DNA from: Cucumis sativus
Taxonomy: Eukaryota; Streptophyta; Magnoliopsida; Cucurbitales; Cucurbitaceae
Direction: 5' to 3'
DNA length: 64,000 bases
Assembly (NCBI RefSeq): GCF_000004075.3
Contig: NC_026656.2
Location: 22,144,607 to 22,208,606, forward strand
The notes under the pieces were generated by a model that was given only the letters and a program-made list of their open reading frames with translations, searched no databases and had not been told where the DNA came from. How positions within the stretch are numbered: position 1 is the stretch's first letter; each line of letters starts with the position of its first letter. Positions 23,301 to 33,500 of the stretch are shown piece by piece. A program made the translations under genes and the position numbers.

Positions 23301-26009
23301 ATGCTCATGATTCTGATTATTCATCAGCATCAGGTACATGATCTTAGTTTAATCTGGTGCTAATTATATGGGTTCTTAATAAACTAAAATAGTTGCTGTT
23401 GGGCTTCCATATTAGTTCAATAATGGGCATAAGCCTTAATTAGGAGATATTGGTAGGAATACATGTCAAGTTGGAGCTTACTATTTAGATCATTTCTGAA
23501 ATTTCTAATTATTTAAATTCACTTATCAAGTTGACATCTTTTCAGTTCTAAGAGCATGCCTTTATCTTGATAATTATGTACTTCTATTTTAAACCTTTAA
23601 TGGGTTACCTCTCTTTTAATTAGATGAAATACGCTGGAATTGATATGGCCCCAGAATCATTGCCGAGATTTTAGAGTTACATAATTTGTCAGGATATATC
23701 AGCTACTTGTTCTAGAAAAGCCTGTTTATGCAACTTGGTTATGACATTGTTTTTGCTGCATATTCAGTTTTTTTTTTTAATAAAAAAATATAAAATAGGA
23801 TCTTCATATTCAGTTTTCTATTTGATATTTTTTCTGCTTTCCAATGTGTTGAACATCTTGCAACACATCTACTTCCTCATTCACTTGGTTGCATCTTTTG
23901 TTACCTAATGATATATCCTTTGGCTGACAATGTTTATATGTCCAGCTCATCATGTCGCGGCGGCGTATACCTTGCTTGGATTCATATTTAGACAAGGTCT
24001 GTGTTTCTTGGAAGTTTATACTTCTGCTTAACTTTCTTGATAGTTCCATTAATCTCGATGGTGTTCGTTAATGGCCCCTACAGTTTATGTGGGCTATGAT
24101 TGGGAACCTCCTCTTTGTGTGAGCTTTCGAGAATGACTAGAATAAATGAGGAACTGATTTGCTGATTTGAAAATAGAAGGAAGGGAGAATTTTGAACATG
24201 AATGTTTAAATGTTATATTTTTTTGATATCCAAAGATGGTTGATGATAACTGTATTGCTTGCTTATGAACTGTATAACCTGGTTGTTTGATTATCCTGAG
24301 CAGGTTAATATTGCTCTTTGGCCTCGTTTTAAGATGGTATTTGACATGCACCTCAGCAGTCTGAGGAATGCAAATGTAAAGACATTGTGGGAAGATGATG
24401 TGCATCCTCACTATGTCATGAGGCGATACGCTGAGTTTACAGCTTCACTTATCCATTTAAATGTCGAATATGGAGATGGACAGGTAGATCAGATCACAAT
24501 AACAGGATACACTTATTCTCCTTTTTTTTGTTTCAGGTTTTCACTGCCTCACTATGTGTATATACATTGCCATGTTTGCAGCTTGATTTGAACTTGGAGC
24601 GGCTAAGAATGGCAATTGACGATTTGCTTATAAAGCTTGCCAAAACCTTTTCAAAAGCTAAATCACAGACAGTTTTTCTTATAAATAACTACGATATGAC
24701 AATTTCCGTCTTGAAGGTAGGCATCGGCTCTCATTGTCTTTTTTTTTCCTAATGAAATCAATGAAATAGAAATTCAGTAGGTAATGTGAATCTATAATTT
24801 CACAAAAGCTTAGAAGGAGAAATGCCAAGAGCGTAACCTATCCTCGTTATGGCTTGCAGTCCTTTTTCTATTAAACCTGCAGTCACACTTCATTTCTTTG
24901 TAAAAAAGAAAAATGATGCTTCCTAGAGTTCATTGGAAAGAAATGGTCTTATCATAATTTTGAACCCCTCATTGAGAAAAAAAAAAAAAAAAAACTTCTT
25001 GAGCAAGATTATTTGCTCAGTTTTTTCCTTGAGCCGGGGCACAGCACATATGAGTTTGTTTATGGCTCTACGAAGGTCCTTCAGTGATAAATTTTATTGA
25101 TTTCAGGAAGCTGGTCCGGAGGGTGGGAAAATTCTGGTGCACTTCGAGGATCTGCTGAAGAGCAACACAGCCTTGTTTGTGGCAAGTAACTTGCTATGTT
25201 TTTTTTTTTTAAATATCTAATTGCATTATTGGTATTAATATTTGATTACTGCAGTTTATTGCTAAAATGGTTTAACCTTCACGCTGTTGTTTTCTTATTG
25301 TTTTGACGATTTGCCTTTTAATTGAATGAAAAAAACAGTGATCGAAATTCTTTTGAGATGAAGACTAGCTACACCAATCTGTATTATATTTTTACATTGG
25401 CTAAAATGCTAAAATTTGCACCCATCAAAAGATACCAACATTACTTATGTGATCTGCACGTCCCTTCTGCCCCGTGTCTTTTTTTAATAACAAAAGTATA
25501 ATGTTCTAGAATTTCTTGTCATGCTTTGTGAGTCGTCTGAGGATACACTGCCTTCATGCAGGAAGAACTCTTAGCAGAGCATTTTAGCCAACTTATCAAG
25601 TTCGTTAAAACCCGTGGCTGTAAGTGCTTGATCAAACTTTATTGACTTTGGTCACTTCGTTGGTTTTTTAAGCGATGAACTTATAGAACAAATATCTTTT
25701 TCAGCGGAGGACCTAAGTTCAAATCCTGACCGACCAATTACTGTGGCTGAAGTAGAGCCCCTTGTAAAGGATTTTGCAAGCAGATGGAAAGCTGCAATCG
25801 AGTTGATGCACAAAGATGTCATCACTTCTTTCAGTAATTTCCTTTGTGGAATGGAAATCCTAAGGGCGGCTTTGACTCAACTGCTCCTTTATTACACAAG
25901 ACTGTCGGATTGTATAAAGCGGATCGTTGGTGGCTCAGCTCTAAACAAGGATCTAGTGTCCATTTCTTCAATTATGTATGAAATTAGGAAATATTCAAGA
26001 ACTTTTTAA
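11342..26009 (+). CDS. VPS52: VPS52, subunit of the GARP/EARP tethering complex
   Basis: Twenty coding exons join to 707 residues, the length I recall for Arabidopsis VPS52 (POK). Exons: 11342-11368, 11671-11765, 11981-12038, 12948-13043, 14892-14993, 15409-15492, 16832-16912, 17270-17413, 18507-18598, 20096-20177, 21456-21638, 22566-22681, 22775-22833, 23233-23333, 23946-23996, 24304-24483, 24582-24716, 25107-25181, 25562-25619 and 25705-26009. Conserved stretches include KGVKLREYTKGVENNLRQVE, YDFLVQKLQALRKPKTNIQ, LIMSRRRIPCLDSYLDK and the C-terminus SIMYEIRKYSRTF. The N-terminal third is predicted coiled coil (about residues 60-160). With VPS51, 53 and 54 the protein tethers endosome-derived vesicles at the trans-Golgi; in Arabidopsis, mutants block pollen tube growth. 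Intron 18 begins with GC. The first exon donor (GTG/gttagt) is the least certain junction. The frame is intact. Confidence 0.96.
12235..12590 (-). mobile_element. Possible LINE 3' remnant in VPS52 intron 3
   Basis: A T-run followed by 'aaacaagaagcaacttctcattgatg' and a long A- and GA-rich stretch resembles the minus-strand 3' end of plant L1 elements. Open frames on both strands are low-complexity and match no family. No target-site duplication was resolved. Confidence 0.35.
13048..13173 (-). mobile_element. tRNA-derived SINE in VPS52 intron 4
   Basis: The body is 13069-13152 (84 bp). It is flanked by a perfect 21-bp direct repeat (13048-13068 and 13153-13173). On the minus strand it carries a box A-like 'TAGCTCAATTGG' and a box B-like 'GGTTCAAATC' 42 bases further on. 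The duplicated site begins with AAAA on the minus strand, fitting L1-type endonuclease priming. A related copy lies at 42401-42503. The perfect duplication implies a recent insertion. The body begins 25 bases after the 5' splice site of exon 4. Confidence 0.85.
13600..13752 (+). mobile_element. LINE 3' end fragment in VPS52 intron 4
   Basis: The string 'ggtgtcaatttagttgagatgtatggg', followed by 'ctcttgtgctttgagcattagtctctg', parallels the 3' untranslated end of the L1-type insertion near 3790-3900 and 4125. Only the tail is present. Boundaries are approximate. Confidence 0.5.
13753..14700 (+). mobile_element. Decayed short LTR retroelement in VPS52 intron 4
   Basis: A likely left LTR (about 13753-13948) contains a TATA-like 'ttataaatagag' and ends near 'aaacattaataaaattcactcatttggtat'. 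It is followed by a primer-site-like 'tggtattggagc'. The end of the left LTR recurs in shortened form near 14655-14690. The interior is A-rich and carries no recognisable domain. It appears old, non-autonomous and broken. No clear target-site duplication was found. Confidence 0.45.
15993..16117 (+). mobile_element. Solo-LTR-like fragment in VPS52 intron 6
   Basis: The stretch begins TGTTGG and ends TTAACA, the usual TG...CA form of an LTR. It contains 'agtcccacattgg', 'tccatataag' and 'ctcattgccaattggttttgag'. The last string recurs in reverse orientation near 62680. Flanking pentamers (cttaa and ctaaa) differ at one base. This fits an old solo LTR of unknown family. Confidence 0.5.
17728..18045. 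mobile_element. MITE-like element in VPS52 intron 8
   Basis: The left end 'gggggcgtttgaccc' and the reverse complement of the right end 'gccccaaacacctcc' form an imperfect ~15-bp inverted repeat. The interior has 'ggagtgctccatgtttgcctaggggttatcataa' at the left and imperfect repeats of 'ctattcctcactcccc'. Such ends are common in plant DNA-transposon derivatives. No target-site duplication was identified, so the family is undecided. Confidence 0.55.
19134..19403 (+). mobile_element. TRIM (miniature LTR retrotransposon), structurally whole
   Basis: Two 71-bp LTRs (19134-19204 and 19333-19403) differ at about two bases, so the insertion is young. The left LTR is followed by a Met-tRNA primer site, TGGTATCAGAGC (19205-19216), and the right LTR is preceded by a purine tract, 'gaggaggag'. 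A 5-bp duplication, GCTCT, lies at 19129-19133 and 19404-19408. Total length is 270 bp with no coding capacity, the hallmark of TRIM elements. It sits in VPS52 intron 9 in the sense orientation and interrupts the left flank of an older SINE. Confidence 0.92.
19404..19650 (+). mobile_element. tRNA-derived SINE in VPS52 intron 9
   Basis: A box A-like 'ttggccttatagtg' is followed by a box B-like 'ggattcaatct', then a tRNA-unrelated body with 'gagtttccttgacacccaaatgttat'. Part of that body, 'tttccttgacacccaaatgttat', is repeated in tandem. The 3' side has 'ggatatatataaaag'. A degenerate direct repeat, 'ggctctaa..atcagg', occurs just before the body and near 19659, and is the probable target-site duplication. 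It is older than the TRIM, which lies within the left copy of that repeat. Confidence 0.65.
21912..22135 (-). mobile_element. ~195-bp inserted retroelement of unknown family in VPS52 intron 11
   Basis: A GC-rich insert (about 21928-22120) stands out from AT-rich DNA. Near-identical direct repeats flank it: 'aagtctttaacatgca' at the left and 'aagtcttaacatgca' at the right. The A-run 'gaaaaaag' beside the left repeat suggests a retroposed element lying on the minus strand. The interior includes 'gcccaaggccgagcgc' and 'cagtgggggcttccatgg'. I did not find clear pol III boxes, so SINE is only one possibility. Confidence 0.5.
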
Positions 26010-28012
26010 GGTTGAGGAAATCAGAACGAAGAGCCAGAAATGAAGATCGCATAATATGTAAGCGAGCAGAAGCCAACATCATTACCTTCTTTTCTCTTGA
26101 GCTTCACATTTCGATTCACGAAATGTTTAGTGTGGGTAAGCATGCTTGTTTACGCTATTATTTCTTATTGCAGGTGCCAATGCAGCTGTCTCCAATGTTT
26201 GGTTATGCACAACACTTTCGTTTTGGTTCTTCCGAAAATATCCGGTCAACATGCATTCACCCTTCTATCACATTTCAGTGCCAAGACATTACATTACCTG
26301 TGTCACCATTAGTTAATTTGCTGTGTACAATTTTTACCATGGACCCTGATACACAAATCCTTTTCCATAAACCATCCCCACAAGCAAAATCCCAGAGGAA
26401 CAGGAAGAAGAAGCCAAGTTAAAATTGAAATATCACAGGTTGTTGTAAGATTCTGTTCCAAGTTAAAAGAAAAATAGGGAAAATGGCCTACATCACATCA
26501 AGGTCCTAATTTGCAAGAGTAAAATGTTTATGAAGAATTTCATTTTCAAAGCAAAGGTTTTGCCTTGGACTTGGAGCAGATAGGTAGTTGACAGCTTAAT
26601 GTTTTATGGGGTTCATATTTTCCTTTTTTTTTTTTTTTTGTTTGAGATGTTAATATATAAACATTAATCACACACTTGTTTCTCCATGGTACGACATGTC
26701 GTTCATGGCTTATCAGTTATCACACCATCTTTGGTAGACTAACCTATTTCTTTTCTAGTTTCAAATTTAATGGTCATTATAATTGGATTTCATTATATTA
26801 TAGGCAATGGGTGTCTAAAGAGGTTCTTTCTTAGAGCTTAGTTTTAAAACATTGTTCTAAATAAATTATTTGAGTGCTTTGACAAAATATTGTTATAGGG
26901 AGCCGGAGATTTGCTAATACATCTATATTCTAGTTTAGCTACTTTATGCTATTTATTTGTTATTTTTATCTTAAAAGAGGTTTAGAGGAAAGCTAGGGAA
27001 TCTTATTGCAATGTCTCTTTTTTTTTTTCTTTCAAATTTTAAATGGTCTATTTTAGTTCTTAAAAGATTATTTGTTTTGTCTTTAATTTTTCAAAAGAAT
27101 TATTTGTTTTGTCTTTAATTTTTCAAAAGAATTATTTGTCCAAAGAAACATCTTAAAGATAGCTAGTTTGGTACTTGTTTTCAAAATTTTGTGGAGAAGA
27201 CGTTTTCAAAATTTTCACTCACTACTCACATTGTTTCATTACATTTTATATTTACGGGAGATGCATTATTATTTTTTTCCTTTTTGCCTCTTTTAGTAAT
27301 TAGTTCAAATCTAAATCATCAGATAATTTTATTAAAAAACTATATATTCTCATTGAATACAGTTTTAAAAAATCTTTAACTATTTATTTCGGTTTTCACG
27401 TTAAATACAAATTTGAAAAAAAATTCTCTACCAATCAAATAATGTTTTTCTAAACCTATATAAACAATATTCACATTGAAGATCACTTTTTAAATCATAG
27501 AAAAAACTATATAAAGTCAAATGAGTGTACAATTGAAAAAAAAAATGGCTAAGAAGTTTTACTTTATGTAAAAAATCTCATTTAAATCATTATGCAGAAA
27601 AAAGGTCAAGAATACATACAATCTTCAAAAAGGTATTGGAAGAGAGAAAAACAGAAAGAAAAAGAAAGCAAAGAAACGAAGAGATACAAACTACTTCAAA
27701 ACAACACTAAGAGCACACACCCCGCGAACAAAAGGCAACAACCGTTCTCTCTAAATGGTAAATGGAAGATGAACTCCACAATCATCAATGAGAATACCAA
27801 TCAATCTTTAAAATTAAGCATCAGAATTAGTTACTTCTCTTGGCGCAGTCTCATGCAAGTTGGTACATTCCTAAGAGATCAAAATACAAAGTTCTAAGAT
27901 GTGAGAAATTTCACAACCATTGCACACAAACCTACGAGTTTACCTCATAATATGAAGTGCAGAGTTAGTAGCAGAATAGACAAATTGCTTGAAGTGAAGC
28001 AGAAAGTTTTCG
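26010..28012. other. VPS52 3' UTR and convergent intergenic region
   Basis: The start is probably VPS52 3' UTR with a possible intron (donor at 26058 'gtaagc', acceptor 'ttattgcag' ending 26173). An open frame at 26012-26422 matches nothing recognised and is not called. A tandem array of a ~33-bp unit containing 'tttgttttgtctttaattttt' lies at about 27069-27139. An A-rich stretch near 27540-27700 resembles a decayed LINE tail. The mTERF gene ends at 28013 from the other side. Confidence 0.5.
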
Positions 28013-29161
28013 TTATATCGCAATCTTCTTCTTCTCCTGGTACATCTCTAATAGATGGGGATCTTCTGAAAGATACTGCATAACAAACTTCTCCAAGAAC
28101 TCGTGCTCGGAAATTTTCAATGCCATGCCAAGACTCTTCCTCTTGATTAAACCTTTTGATATGAGGTGCTGAAGGATAGACGACCTAGGCATCACCCTCT
28201 TTTCAAAACTAAGAATGAGCACAATTGGGTATCTGTAAATTTCTTCCCGTGTCCAGTCCCATTTGTTCATAAAGAAATCCAATGCCCTTTTTAAACCCTC
28301 CTCGGACCTATTCATGAAACAAGGTTGCTTGAGAAACATAGATTGAAACTGCTCATCTGACCACCCATAACTTCTAAAAATATGCAGTTTCGATAACCAT
28401 CTGTCCTTGCTCATCGATGAAACTATACACAGCCCATTAATAAACATCAAACTCGAAGGATTGAACCCCCTTTCCTTCGTCTTCTCGACAATGTCAGTAA
28501 ACCATTTCACATCCCTGGACAGTGCAACTGGGCGCTTCCAAAACAGTTTAGCAATGCTCGAATCGGGCACCCCATTAGCTCTCAATACTTCGATATTAGG
28601 AGCCATAAATTCAGAAAACGTGTGCAAAACACGAGTCCTATGTGTAGTACAAAATAACGAAACAATACAATCAGTAGACCCAAAGAAATTTATTAGAAAA
28701 TCAAAACATGGAACAATCTTCTTGTCCAGGCTCCTTCGAAGAATATGTGGCTCCCTACAGATTAAGTCGACGAGAAAGTTACCAGATATGCCGTTTTTGG
28801 AGAGAAACTCGAACTTGGGCTTGAGTGTTTTGTCCGGATCAGCAAGAAGGAGTCTGGGTTGTCTGCAAAAGATGTTGGCGGTCTGGGAGGGCGTGAATCC
28901 ATAGGCGTTAAAGAGAGCAAGAACAGAGTCGGGATCCGAGGATGGTTTGAGATGGATTTTCTTGGCAGCGGCGAGAGCTGAATCCTTGGAGAGGCCGATG
29001 GTGTGGATTAGGTAATCGAGTGTCCGATGGTTGGTTGATTGAGGGGATTGAGAGAGAGAAGAAAGGAAATTGAGGCCAATAGTGGTTTTGTTGTGTGCGA
29101 AATTCCGGAGGTCTTGAGCATAGAGACGTAGTAGAGAAGGTTTGCGGAGAAAATTGGCCAT
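28013..29161 (-). CDS. mTERF-family protein, probably mitochondrial
   Basis: One intronless frame of 382 residues. It contains the mTERF repeats seen as recurring leucine-rich blocks with conserved prolines: FTPSQTANIFCRQPRLLLAD, ISGNFLVDLICREPHILRRS, VPDSSIAKLFWKRP and WSDEQFQSMFLKQPCF. The C-terminus has RREEIYRYP-like WTREEIYRYPIVL and a basic end. The start chosen is the ATG at 29161; the open frame extends to 29230 only with a TTG. The first ~25 residues, MANFLRKPSLLRLYAQDLRN, are basic, hydroxylated and low in acidic residues, as in mitochondrial presequences. Plant mTERF proteins bind organellar nucleic acid and affect transcription or splicing. Which of the many paralogues this is cannot be decided. 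The frame is intact. Confidence 0.93.
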   Translation of the reverse strand: MANFLRKPSLLRLYAQDLRNFAHNKTTIGLNFLSSLSQSPQSTNHRTLDYLIHTIGLSKDSALAAAKKIHLKPSSDPDSVLALFNAYGFTPSQTANIFCRQPRLLLADPDKTLKPKFEFLSKNGISGNFLVDLICREPHILRRSLDKKIVPCFDFLINFFGSTDCIVSLFCTTHRTRVLHTFSEFMAPNIEVLRANGVPDSSIAKLFWKRPVALSRDVKWFTDIVEKTKERGFNPSSLMFINGLCIVSSMSKDRWLSKLHIFRSYGWSDEQFQSMFLKQPCFMNRSEEGLKRALDFFMNKWDWTREEIYRYPIVLILSFEKRVMPRSSILQHLISKGLIKRKSLGMALKISEHEFLEKFVMQYLSEDPHLLEMYQEKKKIAI

Positions 29162-29253
29162 TGGAAAGTGAAAGAAGAGGTTTGCGAGGGTGATGGCCTG
29201 GTATGCACTGCCCACTGCTACTTTTGACAATTGTGTTAGCCTTAAAAGGTTAA

Positions 29254-29265
29254 ACTATATATATA
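29254..29265 (-). promoter_or_regulatory. Probable TATA box of the mTERF gene
   Basis: On the minus strand TTATATATATAG lies about 95-105 bases upstream of the ATG at 29161. A start site ~30 bases downstream of it would give a 5' UTR of roughly 65 bases and would place the upstream TTG codon at the transcript end, supporting the ATG choice. Confidence 0.5.
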
Positions 29266-30540
29266 ATCATAAACTTTTGAAATGGTTAGTTTTAGATGGA
29301 ATAGTTTACATAACTATTGAAAAGTTTAAAAAATGTTCTTGAATTATAGGTAAAAAAATTATTCTTATCATTGGTGTAATGCTAAATTTATTTGAAATTG
29401 ATAAATGTTGACTGTAACTTGACTTAGAGAATCATTTTTCAATAAATAAAAATGCATAATAGTAAGGAGAATGAAGTATGTATATATTTCCTTCTTCTAA
29501 CATAAGTTGAAACAACTACAATAAGATAATTCAAGTGTCTCTTAAGATAAACCGAATGACAAACTCTAATTGAAGTACTAGGTGTCCTCAAGTCAAAATA
29601 AATAAATAAAAAGTAACCCTACCTTTCATACAAAATGCATACCTCAACGGGAATAACATAAAAGCAACTACCAATGAAGAAAGTATAGTGTAGAATCAGC
29701 ATTTTCATATATCATCTTCTTTTCAAAACATTGACATTTTTTATACTGAAGCCATAAAACAAATATCATAAAACCTAACGATTTCAAATAAATTTATCAC
29801 GATACTAACGATGAATGACATTTTTTGTTTAGAGTTGTTTTTCCAGGAAGATATTAACAATTTTAGTTCTTATACAAAATGATAGTTTTTTTTTTCTTTA
29901 TATTCGATGGTATGTTTAAAACTTTTCAATAGTTCAGAGTATTTTTTAAATAAAATTTTAATAATTTTTATCCAAAACTAACTTTAAAGATATTTTCAAA
30001 CAAAAACTTTTAAAGATTTAAGAGCATTTTTACAAGGTTGAGTAATATTTTCTATAATTTAGCCAAACTTGAAAATACAAAGTTTTTTTTTAAAAGTTAA
30101 ACATCACTAAAACCTGAATCTTTAGTTCCCAATTATTTAGTTATATTACCTTCAATTTAAGACCTTTGATGTGCATTAAAAATCAAATGTTCGTGGACTT
30201 ATTTGATAGGGTTTTAATACCTATGAATTACAGATGCCTTTCATGGGTTCTAATGGCTTGAAATTACATGTGCATGTGTTTGAGATCTAGGAATTAGATG
30301 TCTATGTTTGAAGTTCAGAAATGAGGAGGATTTAGAAATCTGAATTTCTGAGATCCTTCTAAGGGTAAGGGTCTGTTCAGGAATTTTTTAATTTAATTTG
30401 TTTATATATATATATATATATACATATTATTTTGTGAATTATACCTCATAAATTTATCGGGTTATCATATATAAAAAATAGAACTTTAAGAGACATTATT
30501 TTTAACACCAAAAATATAACTTACAAAACTCAAAAGATAA
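29266..30540. other. AT-rich intergenic DNA
   Basis: No gene was found. There is an AT dinucleotide run at about 30405-30422. Strings such as 'aacttttcaatagttcagagtattttttaaa' resemble widely scattered low-copy plant repeats but do not define an element. The 3' end of the pseudouridine synthase gene lies at 30541. Confidence 0.5.
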
Positions 30541-33500
30541 TCATACTAAATAGGAAGACATCAAATTCCAACTAATTCTCATATGGGATGGCATTCTTGC
30601 TACAAAACGTAAGAGATCGGAGTCGAAGCTAGATACCGGCCGATTCGGCCCTTTACCATAAAAAACATTAAGGAACTTAGCAATATTGGGAAGAACAAGC
30701 TCTCTGCAATGAAGATGTAATAAAGGCACCTTGGATAAAACACTCCCTTTCTGCACATCCAACCCTTCTGGTCTTCGCAACTTGTACGGCCTCCCACTGA
30801 TCGGCTCAACGTCGACTCGGGGCATTTGTTTCCACCTCCGATGAACAAACCAACCGTATTTGTAGTCACCAACAATAGGTGTGCCCAGAGCTTCAGCACA
30901 ATGGATCCGTAGCTGAAAGATGGTAATATGTACAAAATGAAGTTACTATAGAGTAGGAAGGAGCATTTGTCTCCATAAAGAATCAGAACAGATGAATGCA
31001 GATTAACACTTTCCTTGATGGATTACAGGTTTGGTACTAAAGATCATACAGTTACGATCTTGTAAAAAATTGTATATTTTATTCCTAAGTTTTGAGTATA
31101 GTTTCAGTTCCTTTTTGAATTTTTCATTTTAGGGTTAACTCATTACTTTTGGTTCTTGATGATAATGTATGTTTATCAGATTAATTATGAATAAATTAAT
31201 TTTCACTAATTATGAATCCCTATTAGTTTCCCATACTAAAATTGGAACTTAAGAACTAGATGAAAACTACCCTTCAAATTCAAGGGTAGAAAAATTACCT
31301 TTTGAAATCCAAAGATGAAATGAAAATTGGACTCAAAGCTCAAGGATAAAAGTGCAACATTCTAAAATATGGGAACCAAATGAAAACTAAACTCGAAACC
31401 ATGAACCAAACTGGATATTTTTCCCTAAGAATTTTATGCATAAATTTGAACAAGCTTGTGCATAGGGGGAAGAAAGCGAGCGCTTGAAGTACCTGGTGCT
31501 TTCGACTAGTACGAGGGCAAAGTTCAATCCATGAACAACCATTTATTGTGGGACCAAGCACACGATATTCAGTGATTGCCTCCTGAGAAGCTTCTATGGA
31601 TGCTTTGTTTGCCAAGACAACCCTCTCAGTCTTCCCATCATCAAGAAGCACCTACAATCAATTATAGCATAATTAAAGCGACATGAACTGATCCTCGAAA
31701 AACTTGTTTGACCCATATTCTCAAGATCTAAAGGCAGAGTTCCAATAACTACACATAAACCAACTGCCAACCATTGCACCTCGAACATGATTGTATAATA
31801 ATTATCAATCTATCCTGAAAAGAGTGAGAATTATGAATATTGACCCCAAAGAGAGAGATAGTGAGAGAACCTTTGACAGAGGCGCAGAGATTACGCCTTC
31901 TCTTTCCCTGGGACAACCAATTACTAATGCCCAATACTTTTGATATGTTGCATTACATGCCTCCTCCCAAGCCTAAGATCGTTGTCAAGCATTTTGTAAA
32001 GTCTAAACAATTAGAAATACTAGAACATTTCTTGGCCATAGTTACTAGATGATTGACAAATGACATCTTGAAGATAAATGCATTCTTTTTAATTAAGCAC
32101 CTTACACGTAAATTTCGCATTTCTTATATTGCTAAATAGCCATTGCAGGTGGTCTACACTTTCCTTTGTTCTCCCCATCAAGAGAATCCCACTGCTCTCT
32201 CTATCCAAACGGTGAACCTAAATGTGCATCCATAAGAATAGATACAGGAAGAGCATTGAGTATAGAACAAAGCAACCAAAGATGCCACATGATGAAAAAT
32301 AAGAAATATAGTAGCTTATACATTCTTATTTTGAAGAAATAAACACCATTTCTTGAAATGAAGGAAACATAGCTTATACATTCTTATTTTGAAGAAATAA
32401 ACACCATTTCTTGAAATGAAGGAAACATAATTTTTATATGACTTCTTACAGTTGGGATTAGTTGGGGTTAAGTTATCAATGAAAACCAAAACTTTGGATT
32501 GTAGAAAAATAAGAAAAACCCACTACAAATACAACGGAGTTTTATCCCTACAAATTTATCTCAAGTCTAGGAGACAAATGCCTTGAAATTGATATGACTA
32601 GCTTGTTTTCTTACAACTTCTTTATCATGGTTTACATCTTTCCTAACTAAAAACTTTGATTTTAGGTCAAATTCCAAAAACAAAACAAATTTTTTAAAAC
32701 TACATTTTTTTAGTTCTCAAACGACACCTTGGTTTTTTAAAAACAATCCTACGAGGTATAGAAACCATTAGGGAGAAGTAGTGTTTTTAAGCTCAATTTT
32801 CAAAAACTAAAAGCCAAAAATTAAAGATCAAATGGCTAACAAATAGTGTCCTTGCTGTTTTCATTCACAACACAGTTTTTTAATAACATCTACACAGTTT
32901 CTCAAACGCAAACAAGAAGCCTACCAACTTGGGTCCATCATCGTAATCATAAGATAATGCTGCATCCGCCAATGCATCCATACTGTTATGAACTGGGAGA
33001 GTCCCCTGACAATACCATAATTGTTTCAAAATGTCTGAGCACAGACTTCCAACCCCACCTGCCCACCCACCACCAGAAATAAACGAGAATAAGAGGAAAA
33101 CCTTGACTGGTAGTTTCGGTGGTTTATTTAACACGATAATAGCGGAATCCTGAAATTTTCAAAATTAAGAAACAAATGAAATCACGTTTAGCACACAACA
33201 AAAATCATATGCCATGGTAAAATGAAGCAATATAGAGAAGGAAATTAATTAACCATCAATCTCAACTCAGGTAACTGATATTACACAAGAAAATGAGTAT
33301 ATGTTATATAGCAACAGCTTGTATATCAATGGATAAAACAGCAAAGAGGAGATTGATGCAAACAGCAAAGAGGAGAATGCAAGTTAAACTCAGTACTTGC
33401 CTTGTACTTGACAAGCCTTTGCAAGTACTTGATTTCATCAGCGTTTGGGTATAGAGTGCCACTTGGTATAGTGTCAAATCTCCTAGCAACCTTCATCTCT

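Noticed and set aside
26012-26422. 136-residue open frame just after VPS52
   Set aside because: No family match; a probable 3' UTR intron runs through it.
28407-28904. 165-residue plus-strand frame over the mTERF gene
   Set aside because: Antisense shadow of a well-supported coding region.
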